NCBI GenBank assembly: GCA_003385605.1
Contig: QQUU01000136.1
Span: 1-64,000, forward strand
Origin: Bacteroidota bacterium
Lineage (GTDB): Bacteria > Bacteroidota > Bacteroidia > Flavobacteriales > Schleiferiaceae
DNA: 64,000 bases
Reading direction: 5' to 3'
Each line of letters opens with the position of its first letter. The stretch's first letter is position 1. Positions 43,312-52,414 of the stretch are shown in pieces. Under the pieces are notes generated by a model that worked only from the letters and a program-made list of their open reading frames with translations, was not told the origin of the DNA and ran no database searches. The translations under genes and the position numbers were made by a program.

Positions 43312-44886
43312 ATGCTCATCCGAATTCACACCGTTCAGCCGTCCATTCTTCTTCCAGTTCCGGTACTCTTAGAGGTCAATATATCGCGTGGAATAAAGTT
43401 TCATATATCCGGTAATGTGCATGCTTCAATCAAAGAGAACAGGCAGCGCATCTATGCAACTTTAAAAAATGAAGGATGGCATTGGCCGGGGCAACGCATA
43501 ACCCTAAACTTCCGACCGTTAGAACTTCTCAAGAAAGGGAGTCATTATGACCTGCCGATGGCGGTTGGAATTCTTGGTGCAAGTAGCCAGATTTCAACAG
43601 AACTCATAGACCAATCTTTGTTTTACGGAGCCATACAGTTGGACGGGACCATCGAGCCTGCAACCGCACCATTTAAACTCCTCCAAACAGCTTTTCATAG
43701 TGGTCACAAGCGTGTTATTCTCAATGTGCCGAGCAATAGCTTGCCACGTCTCAGTGCAGAATTCCACACCTTAGAAATAGTGAATGTCTCCAAGTTCAGC
43801 GAAGTCGTGGCATTTCTTCAAAAGGGCATACGTCCAGCTGAGAAGGATAAAACAAGTCCTCAGATAGAAGAACATGGGTATGGGTGCTTTAGTGAGGTAA
43901 AAGGTCTTCAGTCGTTCAAGCGAGCTCTTGAAATAGCTGCTTCCGGAGGACATCATGTATTGCTCAATGGCGCTCCTGGCATCGGGAAAACGATGCTATT
44001 GGCTCGATTCCCGTCTATATTACCGCCGATGAATACGTCGGACAGGAGGGTCTTTACGATGATCAACGAAGACGGCGGCTCCACCTTCGGCGGTCGCCGC
44101 CCAACTATTACCACTGTTCCAGAGGAATCCGTAAAATCATTGTTTGGCTCAAGAGAGGTTCAAGCACTCAAAGACAAGTTTGAGCTAGGCGAAGTAGAAT
44201 TATGGAATTCAGAGTTCCGAGCTGTTTCTAAAGGAGTATTAGGTAAGTTTCATCGCGCCTTAGGCGGTGTACTCTTTTTAGATGAGTTGCCTACATTTTC
44301 AAAATCCGTCTTGGACGCCTTATTGCTCCATATGGATCGGCACAGGGTTCAGATGATCATGGCTATGAATCCATGTCATTGCGGCTATTTCAATCATCCA
44401 GAGTTAGAATGTACGTGCAGTGCGGCTTCTTTTCATAGACACCAAGGGATACTCTCCGGTGCCTTACTCGACCGGATAGACCTCCAATTGATGCATACTC
44501 CATCAGCACCGAAAGTAGAAAGTGAAACATCTGTAACTATACAGCAACGTGTCGAGCAGGCGTATAACCGACAGTTAGATCGTTCGGCAGTTCAGAACGC
44601 ACGTTTGACCTTGGATGAATTGAAACCTATTGTGTTGCACAACAATGTGATGAAACGACACTTTTTGAACTACTATAAATCTGCAAAATGGAGTCTGCGA
44701 AAGCAGCGAAGCATCTTAAGTGTAACCCTGACTATCGCCGACTTAGAAAATATCCATCCAACTAAAAAACACCTGGATGAGGCAGTGGCTCTTAGTGCAT
44801 TTTCGCCTAAATCATCGAAGGGTCAATTAAAGCGGAAATCCTACAAACGTCCAACAGTAGTGCTTGGACCAAATATTAAGGTGTAG
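43312..44886 (+). CDS. Divergent YifB/ComM-like Mg-chelatase-type AAA+ ATPase
   Basis: The 524-residue product has a YifB-like N-terminal domain (VLLEVNISRGIKFHISG, SHYDLPMAVGILGAS) and an AAA+ core with Walker A GAPGIGKT (220-227), Walker B GGVLFLDELPTF, and MAMNPCHCGYFNHP with LDRIDLQL. It deviates from the family: the RAPHHT-type motif is replaced near FRAVSKG, and about 15 residues that normally lie between the helix after Walker B and AAMNPC are missing (LLLHMDRHRVQMIMAMNPC). ComM acts as a branch-migration helicase in transformation. Whether this copy is active is unclear. It ends 5 bp from a convergent gene. Confidence 0.8.
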   Translation: MLIRIHTVQPSILLPVPVLLEVNISRGIKFHISGNVHASIKENRQRIYATLKNEGWHWPGQRITLNFRPLELLKKGSHYDLPMAVGILGASSQISTELIDQSLFYGAIQLDGTIEPATAPFKLLQTAFHSGHKRVILNVPSNSLPRLSAEFHTLEIVNVSKFSEVVAFLQKGIRPAEKDKTSPQIEEHGYGCFSEVKGLQSFKRALEIAASGGHHVLLNGAPGIGKTMLLARFPSILPPMNTSDRRVFTMINEDGGSTFGGRRPTITTVPEESVKSLFGSREVQALKDKFELGEVELWNSEFRAVSKGVLGKFHRALGGVLFLDELPTFSKSVLDALLLHMDRHRVQMIMAMNPCHCGYFNHPELECTCSAASFHRHQGILSGALLDRIDLQLMHTPSAPKVESETSVTIQQRVEQAYNRQLDRSAVQNARLTLDELKPIVLHNNVMKRHFLNYYKSAKWSLRKQRSILSVTLTIADLENIHPTKKHLDEAVALSAFSPKSSKGQLKRKSYKRPTVVLGPNIKV

Positions 44887-44891
44887 AAGAA

Positions 44892-45479
44892 TTATCGTCT
44901 CCAACTTGGATCCTTTGGATCGGGTGCGTTTTTAGTCCATTCAATAGGTCCGTTACAACCAATCTCAATGACCATTGCATTCGGAGAGCCGAATACACCT
45001 AGCATGGCACTGCGCCAGTCTCTGAATTCATCTATATCTGTTGCATAGCAGCTCAAGGTGAGAATACTGATGCTCGTGCCATCGATGATTACAATAGCAG
45101 GATCAACATGATCAACGGTGCGGTAATCGCGACCAGGAGTGATGCGCTTGTTTCCGATGAATTCCTTGAACCAGAATTTCAAAGCATACTTGAGTTCTTC
45201 TTCATCCTCGTAAACGAAAGTGCTCAAATCGTATTTAGGACGAACATTATTGCCTAGCTCATTTACCTCTTTCTCTAGCTGCTTTAATTGATAGTACTGA
45301 TGAAAGACGAATTGGGTTTCGCCCAATACACCGTAATCAGGTTCAGAGCCGTTGAGTTCCTTGATTTTGAACTTGGCACTCTGCTCTTGAAGGAACAGTG
45401 CAGTCCGCTGTTTCACTTCTTCAGTCTGTGCCAATACCATGAATGGCATAAAGGCTAAGAGGAATGCTGTCTTTTTCAT
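44892..45479 (-). CDS. Secreted protein of unknown function
   Basis: The 195-residue product has a signal peptide (MKKTAFLLAFMPFMVLAQ). The mature part is helical at first (LKQLEKEVNELGNN) and then strand-rich. No family is recognised. It overlaps the folC stop by 4 bp, making it the last gene of the exbB-exbD-tonB-folC group. Confidence 0.7.
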   Translation of the reverse strand: MKKTAFLLAFMPFMVLAQTEEVKQRTALFLQEQSAKFKIKELNGSEPDYGVLGETQFVFHQYYQLKQLEKEVNELGNNVRPKYDLSTFVYEDEEELKYALKFWFKEFIGNKRITPGRDYRTVDHVDPAIVIIDGTSISILTLSCYATDIDEFRDWRSAMLGVFGSPNAMVIEIGCNGPIEWTKNAPDPKDPSWRR

Positions 45480-46678
45480 AATTGTAAATCTGCTACCACA
45501 AAGTTAGAACCTGCAACGATAATTAAATCGCCTTCTTCTGCCTCAATTTTCGCAGCCTCTAAGGCGCTGTTTACGTTGTCGTACTGTCTTCCATTAAGCT
45601 CAAATTTCGAGCCAATTTCACTCAATCCTTCAGCGGGTAATGTTCGGTTATTCGACGTTGCGGTCCAATAATAGTTTGCTTCTTTGGGCAATTGCTTCAG
45701 CACTGCACTGAAGTCTTTATCAGCGGCGGCGCCCAACACCCAGTGCTGGCGACCGCGACACTCCGCCGCCGCTTGCTTCACGAGAAAAGCAAAAGCAGCG
45801 CTATTGTGTCCGGTATCAACTACGACGCGGGGCGACTCACAGATAGGAGTCCAACGTCCAAAGAATCCCGTGTTTTCTCTAACTCTAGTAAAGCCTAGAC
45901 TCCACAAGCTCTTGCTTTCCGGGAATAATAAATCCAATACGGCTGCAGCGCCATTGATGTTGTGTTTCTGATAGCTTCCTTTTAAATCGGACGGTAAATC
46001 ATAGGAATTGGCCCAAAAGAGGGGAGCGCCTTTAGCGCTGGATGCATCAATAAATACTTCCTTGGTCTCTGCATCTTTTTCTACAACAACTACAGGAACA
46101 CCAGCCTTGATAATTCCTGCTTTCTCACCCGCTATGGTTCGGCGATTATTGCCTAAAAATTGCTGATGATCGAGCCCGATATTCGTGATCAGGCATATTT
46201 CTGGGGAACAGATGTTGGTAGCATCGAGACGGCCACCCATGCCAGTTTCTAAGATGATCCAATCTACTTGCTCGTCTTCAAACCAGCTCATGGCCAACAT
46301 CATGGTTAGTTCAAAAAAACTGTTGCCACGCTCTTCAAAGGCATTCACATGCTTGGTGACCCATTGGGCGATAAATTCCTCTGAAATCATTTCAGAACCA
46401 ATCTTTGCACGCTCCCTAAAATCGAAGAGGTGTGGAGAGGAAAACACTCCTACACGAAGGCCCATTTCCTTCATTCCCGAGGCGAGAAGGTGCGTAGAGG
46501 AACCTTTGCCGTTAGTTCCGGCAATGTGTATGGTTGGGATAGAATGCCCCGGGCATTCGAGGTATTCCCACAATTCTTGCGGCCCCTCGAGTCCTATCTT
46601 ATAATTCTTGCTGCCGCCGTCGCGCTGAAAATTTGGCACGGCATCATAGAGCCACTGTACAGCTTCAGTATAGGTCAT
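45476..46678 (-). CDS. folC: Bifunctional folylpolyglutamate synthase/dihydrofolate synthase
   Basis: The 400-residue Mur-ligase-fold enzyme adds glutamate to dihydropteroate and to folates. P-loop: HIAGTNGKGSSTHLL. Other segments: PHLFDFRERAKI, ILETGMGGRLDATNI, NIGLDHQQFLG, AGEKAGIIKAG, and the C-terminal DTGHNSAAF (family usually DGAHN). The start overlaps the tonB stop by one base (TAATG). With pabB it belongs to folate synthesis, though the genes are far apart. Confidence 0.93.
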   Translation of the reverse strand: MTYTEAVQWLYDAVPNFQRDGGSKNYKIGLEGPQELWEYLECPGHSIPTIHIAGTNGKGSSTHLLASGMKEMGLRVGVFSSPHLFDFRERAKIGSEMISEEFIAQWVTKHVNAFEERGNSFFELTMMLAMSWFEDEQVDWIILETGMGGRLDATNICSPEICLITNIGLDHQQFLGNNRRTIAGEKAGIIKAGVPVVVVEKDAETKEVFIDASSAKGAPLFWANSYDLPSDLKGSYQKHNINGAAAVLDLLFPESKSLWSLGFTRVRENTGFFGRWTPICESPRVVVDTGHNSAAFAFLVKQAAAECRGRQHWVLGAAADKDFSAVLKQLPKEANYYWTATSNNRTLPAEGLSEIGSKFELNGRQYDNVNSALEAAKIEAEEGDLIIVAGSNFVVADLQL

Positions 46679-47550
46679 TACTGCAATTCGAATCGGTAAA
46701 CGATAAATCCTACTCTTCTTAGGTTACCCTGATCTGGGCTCCACTTAGAATTTTTTGCAGCAACTTTAGCTTTTTGCACCAAACATGTATTTGACCCAAA
46801 GTTTGATTTCGCTAAACCGGCCGGAATCTGATTGTTTGGGGCCAATTCGGCTTCAAATACTTGCCCTTGAGCATTTACGGCGATTTTTATAACAACGACA
46901 CCTTGATAATTACAACCGGTCTCAGGTTTTGGAATAGCAATAGGTTTACCAGACATCCAATACTGACCGTTATTACCAATCCCTCCATTTCCTGTTCTGT
47001 TAGGGCTTAGAGGATCTCCATTAGGATCACCTTGGTCGCCACCGCCTTGTGTTTCTCCTTCGCCGCTGCCACTGCCTTTATTGTTGGTGTTGAACATGCG
47101 GTTCAATCGATCGGCCTTACGTTGGCGCTCTAATTCCTCTTCAGTCGGCTGTGGGTCTGGTTCAGGTTCTGGATCCGGCTGTGGAGTTTCTTTAGGCGTT
47201 TCCTTTGGTTGCTCTTTGACGGGCTCCTTAGGTGTTTCTTTTTTTGGTTCCTCTTTCGGCTCTTCGATCACAGGTGCGTCTTCCACATCCTGGGTGACCA
47301 CTTCTTCTTGCACCGGTGGCGTCTCTTCCACTGGTGTTTCCGGTGCGGGTGGTGGGGGAGTAACAGGGGCAGCTTGTGTGTTGTCCCCAAATCCGTCATC
47401 GCTGAATCCAAAATTGATTGCAATACCGTCCTCAGGTGGAGGATCTTGATACTTAAGACCGGCAAAGGCAAACCAAAGCAAGAGCAGGACGTGTATGGTT
47501 ACCGTCCAAAATCGTGCTCGATTCCTATTTCTATGCTCGTTGAATGCCAT
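46678..47550 (-). CDS. TonB-like energy transducer
   Basis: The 290-residue product has one N-terminal helix (about 15-32), then a long Pro/Glu/Lys-rich spacer (about 50-140, repeats of the type PKE, PEP), a Gly-rich stretch, and a C-terminal TonB-like domain (about 200-290: GVVVIKIAVNAQGQVFEAEL). TonB couples the proton-motive force captured by ExbB-ExbD to outer-membrane receptors such as the one at 12.8-15.7 kb. It lies 2 bp downstream of exbD. Confidence 0.87.
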   Translation of the reverse strand: MAFNEHRNRNRARFWTVTIHVLLLLWFAFAGLKYQDPPPEDGIAINFGFSDDGFGDNTQAAPVTPPPPAPETPVEETPPVQEEVVTQDVEDAPVIEEPKEEPKKETPKEPVKEQPKETPKETPQPDPEPEPDPQPTEEELERQRKADRLNRMFNTNNKGSGSGEGETQGGGDQGDPNGDPLSPNRTGNGGIGNNGQYWMSGKPIAIPKPETGCNYQGVVVIKIAVNAQGQVFEAELAPNNQIPAGLAKSNFGSNTCLVQKAKVAAKNSKWSPDQGNLRRVGFIVYRFELQ

Positions 47551-47552
47551 AT

Positions 47553-47954
47553 TTAGTTCGGATCAGTGGCAATAATCATTTTCATGTTATTGCGGTAACC
47601 GATATCTAATAAACGTACAGTTTCGCCTGTTGGTACTGTTTGATCAGCACGAAGAACAACCACGGCTTGTTCATCAGCAGGTAATTTCCCTACCTCACCT
47701 AGCAAGGTGCGTTCAACTTGATCGTAGCTAACGATAGTGCCGTTCACGTCAAATTCTAAATCTTCATTCACCGTGAGGGTGATGTTTTTCTTTTTGACCG
47801 TTTGCGCTCCACTCTTAGGAAGGATAATATCGAGGGCACTCGATGTTACCAAAGTAGAGGCGAGGATGAAGAAAATGAGCAGCAAGAAAACGAGGTCAGT
47901 CATGGACGACATGTTTACCTCGGCACTTACCTTACTTCTGGATCTTAAATTCAT
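47553..47954 (-). CDS. exbD: ExbD/TolR-family biopolymer transport protein
   Basis: The 133-residue product has a single helix (about 20-38: DLVFLLLIFFILASTLV) with the essential Asp20 at its N-terminal side, and a periplasmic domain (LDIILPKSGAQ through GETVRLLDIGYR). It forms the proton channel with ExbB and drives TonB. It lies 12 bp after exbB. Confidence 0.92.
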   Translation of the reverse strand: MNLRSRSKVSAEVNMSSMTDLVFLLLIFFILASTLVTSSALDIILPKSGAQTVKKKNITLTVNEDLEFDVNGTIVSYDQVERTLLGEVGKLPADEQAVVVLRADQTVPTGETVRLLDIGYRNNMKMIIATDPN

Positions 47955-47966
47955 AATCGGTTCCGA

Positions 47967-48665
47967 TTAAGCAGGTTCGTGCAATAAATCCAAGAAGTCC
48001 ATAGCGCTATCCTCGAGCTTGTAGACTACACGGTCTACTCGAGTCACTAAGAAGTTGTACCCGAAGTAGGCAATGATACCTACCAAGAGACCGGCTACCG
48101 TAGTAGTCATCGCAGTATAGATACCTTCTGCCATCATATCTAGTTTAATCTGACCACCGGCATTCGCCATTTCCTTAAAGGTCAAAATCATCCCGATAAC
48201 TGTTCCCAAGAACCCAATCATCGGTGCACCACCGGAAATGGTAGCTAGCATAGGTAAGCCCTTTTCCAATCGAGTTACTTCTAGCTTACCTTGGTTCTCA
48301 ATAGCCTGAGTAATGTCGCCGAGCGGCTTGCCAATACGGCTGATTCCTTTTTCAATCATTCGTGCCACCGGGGTACTCTCTGCCTTGCAAAGTGCTCCAG
48401 CTGCATCTAGCTTACCGTCCATCACCATATCCTTAATGTTGTTCATGAAGTTCGGGTCGACCTTGTTGGCCGAGCGGATGGCACCGAAGCGCTCAAAGAA
48501 AATATATACTGCGAAAATGCTCAGCACTCCAAGGAATGCCATGATCAAAATTCCGCCAATTCCACCTGAGGTCATGAGCTCCAGGATAGACATTGTTTTT
48601 TCTGTTGGTTCTTCAGTTAATACGGCCTCTGCGCCCGTTTGAATTTGAAGGAATAGTGTACTCAT
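47967..48665 (-). CDS. exbB: ExbB/TolQ/MotA-family proton-channel protein
   Basis: The 232-residue product (ATG at 48665; the frame is open to 48842 but overlaps the end of nhaD and its terminator) has three helices: about 36-60, and a pair at about 135-165 and 180-205 (LPMLATISGGAPMIGFLGTVIGMI, AMTTTVAGLLVGIIAYFGYN), the ExbB signature. It begins the group exbB-exbD-tonB-folC-unknown. Confidence 0.9.
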   Translation of the reverse strand: MSTLFLQIQTGAEAVLTEEPTEKTMSILELMTSGGIGGILIMAFLGVLSIFAVYIFFERFGAIRSANKVDPNFMNNIKDMVMDGKLDAAGALCKAESTPVARMIEKGISRIGKPLGDITQAIENQGKLEVTRLEKGLPMLATISGGAPMIGFLGTVIGMILTFKEMANAGGQIKLDMMAEGIYTAMTTTVAGLLVGIIAYFGYNFLVTRVDRVVYKLEDSAMDFLDLLHEPA

Positions 48666-48701
48666 TTCTGCTATGTGATTTACCCAAATATCTATAAAAA
48701 G

Positions 48702-48726
48702 AAAGCCCCCGCTTCGCGGAGGCTTT
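48702..48726 (-). terminator. Terminator after nhaD
   Basis: A stem of 9-11 bp with a 3-nt loop (AAAGCCCCCGC 48702-48712, GCGGAGGCTTT 48716-48726). The one mismatch on the plus strand becomes a G-U pair in the minus-strand RNA, and a T-rich tract follows on that strand, so it serves nhaD. Confidence 0.78.
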
Positions 48727-48751
48727 TGAAATATCAACAACTTGAAAGGCC

Positions 48752-50065
48752 TTAAGCCAGCAACATGTTTTGTAGGATATAAACTCCAGCTCCCGCTAAA
48801 TATCCAACGAGTGCAAGCAGTGAAATATTCTTCAAATACCAACCAAAACTTATTTTTTCTAGTCCCATGACTGCAACACCAGCTGCAGATCCAATGATCA
48901 ATGCAGAGCCACCTGTTCCAGCACAGTAGGCCAAGAACTGCCAGAAAGTACCGTCCTGCATGAACAGGCCAGCCTCTGTAGTTTCATACATTCCCATGGC
49001 AGCAGCAACGAGCGGTACGTTATCTACAATAGAAGAAAGTAGACCGATAATGATACCCACGATGTAAACGCCGTTCTGTGTGTCTGTTCCAATGCCCTCA
49101 TCAAGTGCTACAGCTAGATCTCCCAACTGGCCCATGCTTTGAAGCGAAGCTACAGCTAAAAGAATCCCTAGGAAGAATAGTACCGAAGGGGTGTCAATCT
49201 TTTGAAGTACCCCAAGCGGGCTTAAGTGGTGCTTCACATCTGCAGGCTTTCTGCGGTGCATGACATCTGTAATCAACCACAATACCCCCAAAGACAACAT
49301 CATCCCCATGAAAGGAGGCAGATGGGTAACTGTTTTGAAAATTGGAACGAACACCAAACCAGCTACACCAGCGAAGAACACGAAGTTTCTTTCGAACGGT
49401 GTGGTTGGATCCAAATAGTGATCCGCAGTTTCCGCTTTTAGCGGGCGTGTTACATCACCTTTCAATCGGAAAGAGAGCAGTACGAGCGGTGCCAAAAGCG
49501 TGAATAATGAAGGAACAATGAGGTCAGTAACAACAGCACCTGCTGTAATCTGTCCTTTGATCCAAAGCATGGTTGTGGTTACATCACCGATAGGCGACCA
49601 AGCCCCTCCGGCATTTGCTGCCACTACCACCATACCTGCGAAGAACCAGCGGTCCTTTTGATCTGCAATGAGCTTGCGTAAAAGGCTGACCATCACAATG
49701 GAGGTCGTGAGGTTATCCAATGCCGCTGAGAAGAAAAAGCTAAGAATACCGATAATCCACATCAACTTTACTTTGTTGGTGGTCTTAATGCGGTCTGTAA
49801 TTACAGCAAAACCTTCATGCGCATCCACGAGCTCTACGATGGTCATCGCTCCAATCAAGAAGAAAAGGATGGATGAAATCTCGCTGAGGTGGTGAAGTAA
49901 ATGTTCTTCTACTTCATGGTAATGGTGACTTGCAACGATATACAGTGTCCAAGTCAATACCCCAGTAACCAAGGCTGCTGCTGCCTTATCGATTTTGAGT
50001 TGGTGTTCAAAGGCTATGGCTGCATAACCCAGTACAAACACCACAAGCATCAAAGTGTAGGTCAT
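48752..50065 (-). CDS. nhaD: NhaD-type sodium:proton antiporter
   Basis: The 437-residue polytopic protein (about 11-12 helices) has FFFSAALDNLTTSIVMVSLL and VVVAANAGGAWSPIGDVTTTMLW, signatures of the NhaD/arsenite-permease-like family. It extrudes Na+ or Li+ in exchange for protons, consistent with a marine or saline habitat. It starts 6 bp after the amino-acid dehydrogenase. Confidence 0.9.
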   Translation of the reverse strand: MTYTLMLVVFVLGYAAIAFEHQLKIDKAAAALVTGVLTWTLYIVASHHYHEVEEHLLHHLSEISSILFFLIGAMTIVELVDAHEGFAVITDRIKTTNKVKLMWIIGILSFFFSAALDNLTTSIVMVSLLRKLIADQKDRWFFAGMVVVAANAGGAWSPIGDVTTTMLWIKGQITAGAVVTDLIVPSLFTLLAPLVLLSFRLKGDVTRPLKAETADHYLDPTTPFERNFVFFAGVAGLVFVPIFKTVTHLPPFMGMMLSLGVLWLITDVMHRRKPADVKHHLSPLGVLQKIDTPSVLFFLGILLAVASLQSMGQLGDLAVALDEGIGTDTQNGVYIVGIIIGLLSSIVDNVPLVAAAMGMYETTEAGLFMQDGTFWQFLAYCAGTGGSALIIGSAAGVAVMGLEKISFGWYLKNISLLALVGYLAGAGVYILQNMLLA

Positions 50066-50071
50066 TGATTT

Positions 50072-51298
50072 TTAGATTAAAAGTTTCAAAGCATTCTCAT
50101 ATGCTTTGGAAGTAATGTTAGTGTGTTCCGATTTAACGGCTTCAATATCTTGAAGTGCCCCTAATATAGTGTGACTTACGTCATGAAATATAGCCAGATC
50201 AGTTAATTCTGCATCCTCTTGCATCAAATAACCAAAAACTCGTGCCATTCCGCAGTTTGAAATGAAATCTGGGATGACGGCACATTTTTGATCGGCCAAT
50301 TCTGCGATGGGGCCGTAGAAGATTTCTTCATCCGCAAAAGGTACGTTGGCACCTGAAGAGATGATCTCCAATCCATTGTCCAACATTTGTGCGAGTTGCA
50401 TTCTGTTGACTAGTCTCGAAGCTGCTGCAGGAATGAAAACCTCTGCGCCCATAGACCAAATGTCTTTGTTGGCCTGCTCGAATGGAATAATACCCGGTGC
50501 ATTCAAGGCATTTCCATTCTTATTGTTGAACAACTCTGTAATCTCCTCTAGGGTGAAGCCCTCAGGTTTCATAAGTCCACCAACGATATCTATGATGCCG
50601 ACAATTTTAGCGCCCATTTGGCTTAAGTAATAAGCGGCCCCTGAGGCTACATTGCCCCAGCCTTGAATGATCACGCGCTTTCCTGAAATATCTTGCCCCC
50701 ACAAATCGTAAAGGTGCTTTACGCTCACGGCAGTTCCGTACCCGGTAATCATATCACCTACTTTCATAGAATCTGAGCCCTTAGGCAATAGCTCTTCACT
50801 AGTGACGCTAAGACTGACTCCGTCTTGCAGCTGTTTGATCTTTCTTGCTTTGGCAAAATCTCCAGGCTGGTAATGGCCGTTGAGTACACCCTCTTGCGGG
50901 TGCAGAATGCCCAACTCGCTTGTAATTGGGATCACCTCCTTTTTCTGGTCGACGTTCAAATCTCCACCTGTACCGTAGTAGTTTTTCAATAAAGGATATA
51001 CGGCCTTATACCAACGGCGCAATACACCGTCTTTTCGAGGGTCGTTAGGATCGAAATCAATACCACTTTTCGCACCGCCAATAGCAGGTCCAGCAACGGT
51101 AAATTTGATTTCCATGGTCTTTGCAAGGGACAAAACCTCACTTTCTGTAAGACCTTTCCTCATGCGTGTTCCACCGCCAGCAGCTCCGCCGCGGAGGCTG
51201 TTTATTACTACCCAGCCTTTCGCTTCAGTCAGCGGGTCGTGCCAATTAAAGACTATTTCAGCAGGGCGCTCTTCAAATGCGCGTAGTTGTTCTTTCAT
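50072..51298 (-). CDS. Glu/Leu/Phe/Val dehydrogenase family protein
   Basis: The 408-residue NAD(P)-dependent oxidoreductase has an N-terminal substrate domain with LRGGAAGGGTRMRKGLTESE, the active-site region PAIGGAKSGIDFDP and TGGDLNVD, and a Rossmann domain with VIIQGWGNVASGAAYYLSQMGA. The family reversibly deaminates amino acids to 2-oxo acids. Residues around the Lys/Gly loop do not settle Glu versus Leu as substrate. A minus-strand TACCTTAG near 51320-51327 may be its -7 box. Confidence 0.88.
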   Translation of the reverse strand: MKEQLRAFEERPAEIVFNWHDPLTEAKGWVVINSLRGGAAGGGTRMRKGLTESEVLSLAKTMEIKFTVAGPAIGGAKSGIDFDPNDPRKDGVLRRWYKAVYPLLKNYYGTGGDLNVDQKKEVIPITSELGILHPQEGVLNGHYQPGDFAKARKIKQLQDGVSLSVTSEELLPKGSDSMKVGDMITGYGTAVSVKHLYDLWGQDISGKRVIIQGWGNVASGAAYYLSQMGAKIVGIIDIVGGLMKPEGFTLEEITELFNNKNGNALNAPGIIPFEQANKDIWSMGAEVFIPAAASRLVNRMQLAQMLDNGLEIISSGANVPFADEEIFYGPIAELADQKCAVIPDFISNCGMARVFGYLMQEDAELTDLAIFHDVSHTILGALQDIEAVKSEHTNITSKAYENALKLLI

Positions 51299-51331
51299 CG
51301 CGTCTGTATTTAGGAAGCTCTAAGGTACTAT

Positions 51332-52384
51332 TTAAGGCCAAAATACTTTGCCCGAACTGTGATTTTTACCACTACCTGTGGTCGCTCCTAATACGTTGTC
51401 CTTCCCGGTAAAACGCAGATATGCAAGGAGTGCAAAAATGATGGCTTCTTTGAAATCGACCACCTCTTTTTCAGGGCGTTCTAATTTCACTCCGAACGCT
51501 TCTATTCGTCCCAATAAGTAATCGTTCCAAGCACCCCCACCGGTGACTAAAACGCGTTTTCCTGTAAGGACTTTAGAGATTTGTATAGCAATATGTTCGC
51601 AATACGTAGCAAGGGCATCTGAGGGCTGCAAGTAGTCTATTTTGTGAAAGACTTGGGATTCTACCCATTCCGCGCCAAGGCTCTTTGGGGGTTGTTTATC
51701 GAAGTAGGGGAGGCTATTTAACTCTTCCAACACCCACTGATTGATAGAACCGCGTGAAGCGTGCGCTCCACCTGCGTCGTATTCTTTTCCCAATTCACGG
51801 GCAAAGGCGTTCAAAACATAGTTCGCAGGGCAAATATCAAAGGCATGTACTACGCCATTTGCTAATTGAGGATTTCCGACACTTGCATTGGCAAACCCGC
51901 CCAGATTAAGTGCTGCTTCGTACTTTCCAAACAGAAGGTGGTCGCCCATAGGTACTAAGGGAGCTCCTTGACCACCAAGCAAGACGTCCTGCATGCGAAA
52001 ATCAGTGATGCACGGAATACCGGTAGCGTGTGCAATGTCAGCCAAGCATCCCGCTTGAAAGGTGTATTTATTTTGTGGATCGTGAAAAATGGTCTGTCCA
52101 TGAGAACCAACAGCGTGAATTTCGAAGTCGGTTTTTTCTTTGATATGCTCGATGCATGAAATGGTCCATTCGGCAAATGCTAGGTCAGCTTCTACTTGTA
52201 GCGAGGCGTCCTTGAAACAATTATTTACTAGTATTTTCAGCGCCTCAGGATATTCGAATTCAAAGTTTTCGAGAAGCTGCCATTGAAGTCCGTTCTCTTC
52301 ACTGAATTGGACCAAAGCAGCATCCATTCCATCGAGGGAAGTACCGCTCATGAGGCCTAAAATATTGAGAGTTGCGTCGTACAT
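51332..52384 (-). CDS. anmK: Anhydro-N-acetylmuramic acid kinase
   Basis: The 350-residue ASKHA-fold kinase phosphorylates and opens 1,6-anhydroMurNAc released during wall recycling, giving MurNAc-6-P. Motifs: GLMSGTSLDGMDAALVQF, GSHGQTIFHDP, NLGGFANAS, FDICPANYVLNAF and the C-terminal LVTGGGAWNDYLLGRI. It diverges from the acyl-CoA dehydrogenase gene with 30 bp between starts. Confidence 0.93.
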   Translation of the reverse strand: MYDATLNILGLMSGTSLDGMDAALVQFSEENGLQWQLLENFEFEYPEALKILVNNCFKDASLQVEADLAFAEWTISCIEHIKEKTDFEIHAVGSHGQTIFHDPQNKYTFQAGCLADIAHATGIPCITDFRMQDVLLGGQGAPLVPMGDHLLFGKYEAALNLGGFANASVGNPQLANGVVHAFDICPANYVLNAFARELGKEYDAGGAHASRGSINQWVLEELNSLPYFDKQPPKSLGAEWVESQVFHKIDYLQPSDALATYCEHIAIQISKVLTGKRVLVTGGGAWNDYLLGRIEAFGVKLERPEKEVVDFKEAIIFALLAYLRFTGKDNVLGATTGSGKNHSSGKVFWP

Positions 52385-52414
52385 TTACCAAACCAATAAT
52401 AAACAGAATTTTCG

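Noticed and set aside
47081-47556. Ser/Gly- and Phe/Trp-rich open frames on the plus strand
   Set aside because: They are antisense to the Pro/Glu-rich spacer of the TonB-like gene and have no independent signal.
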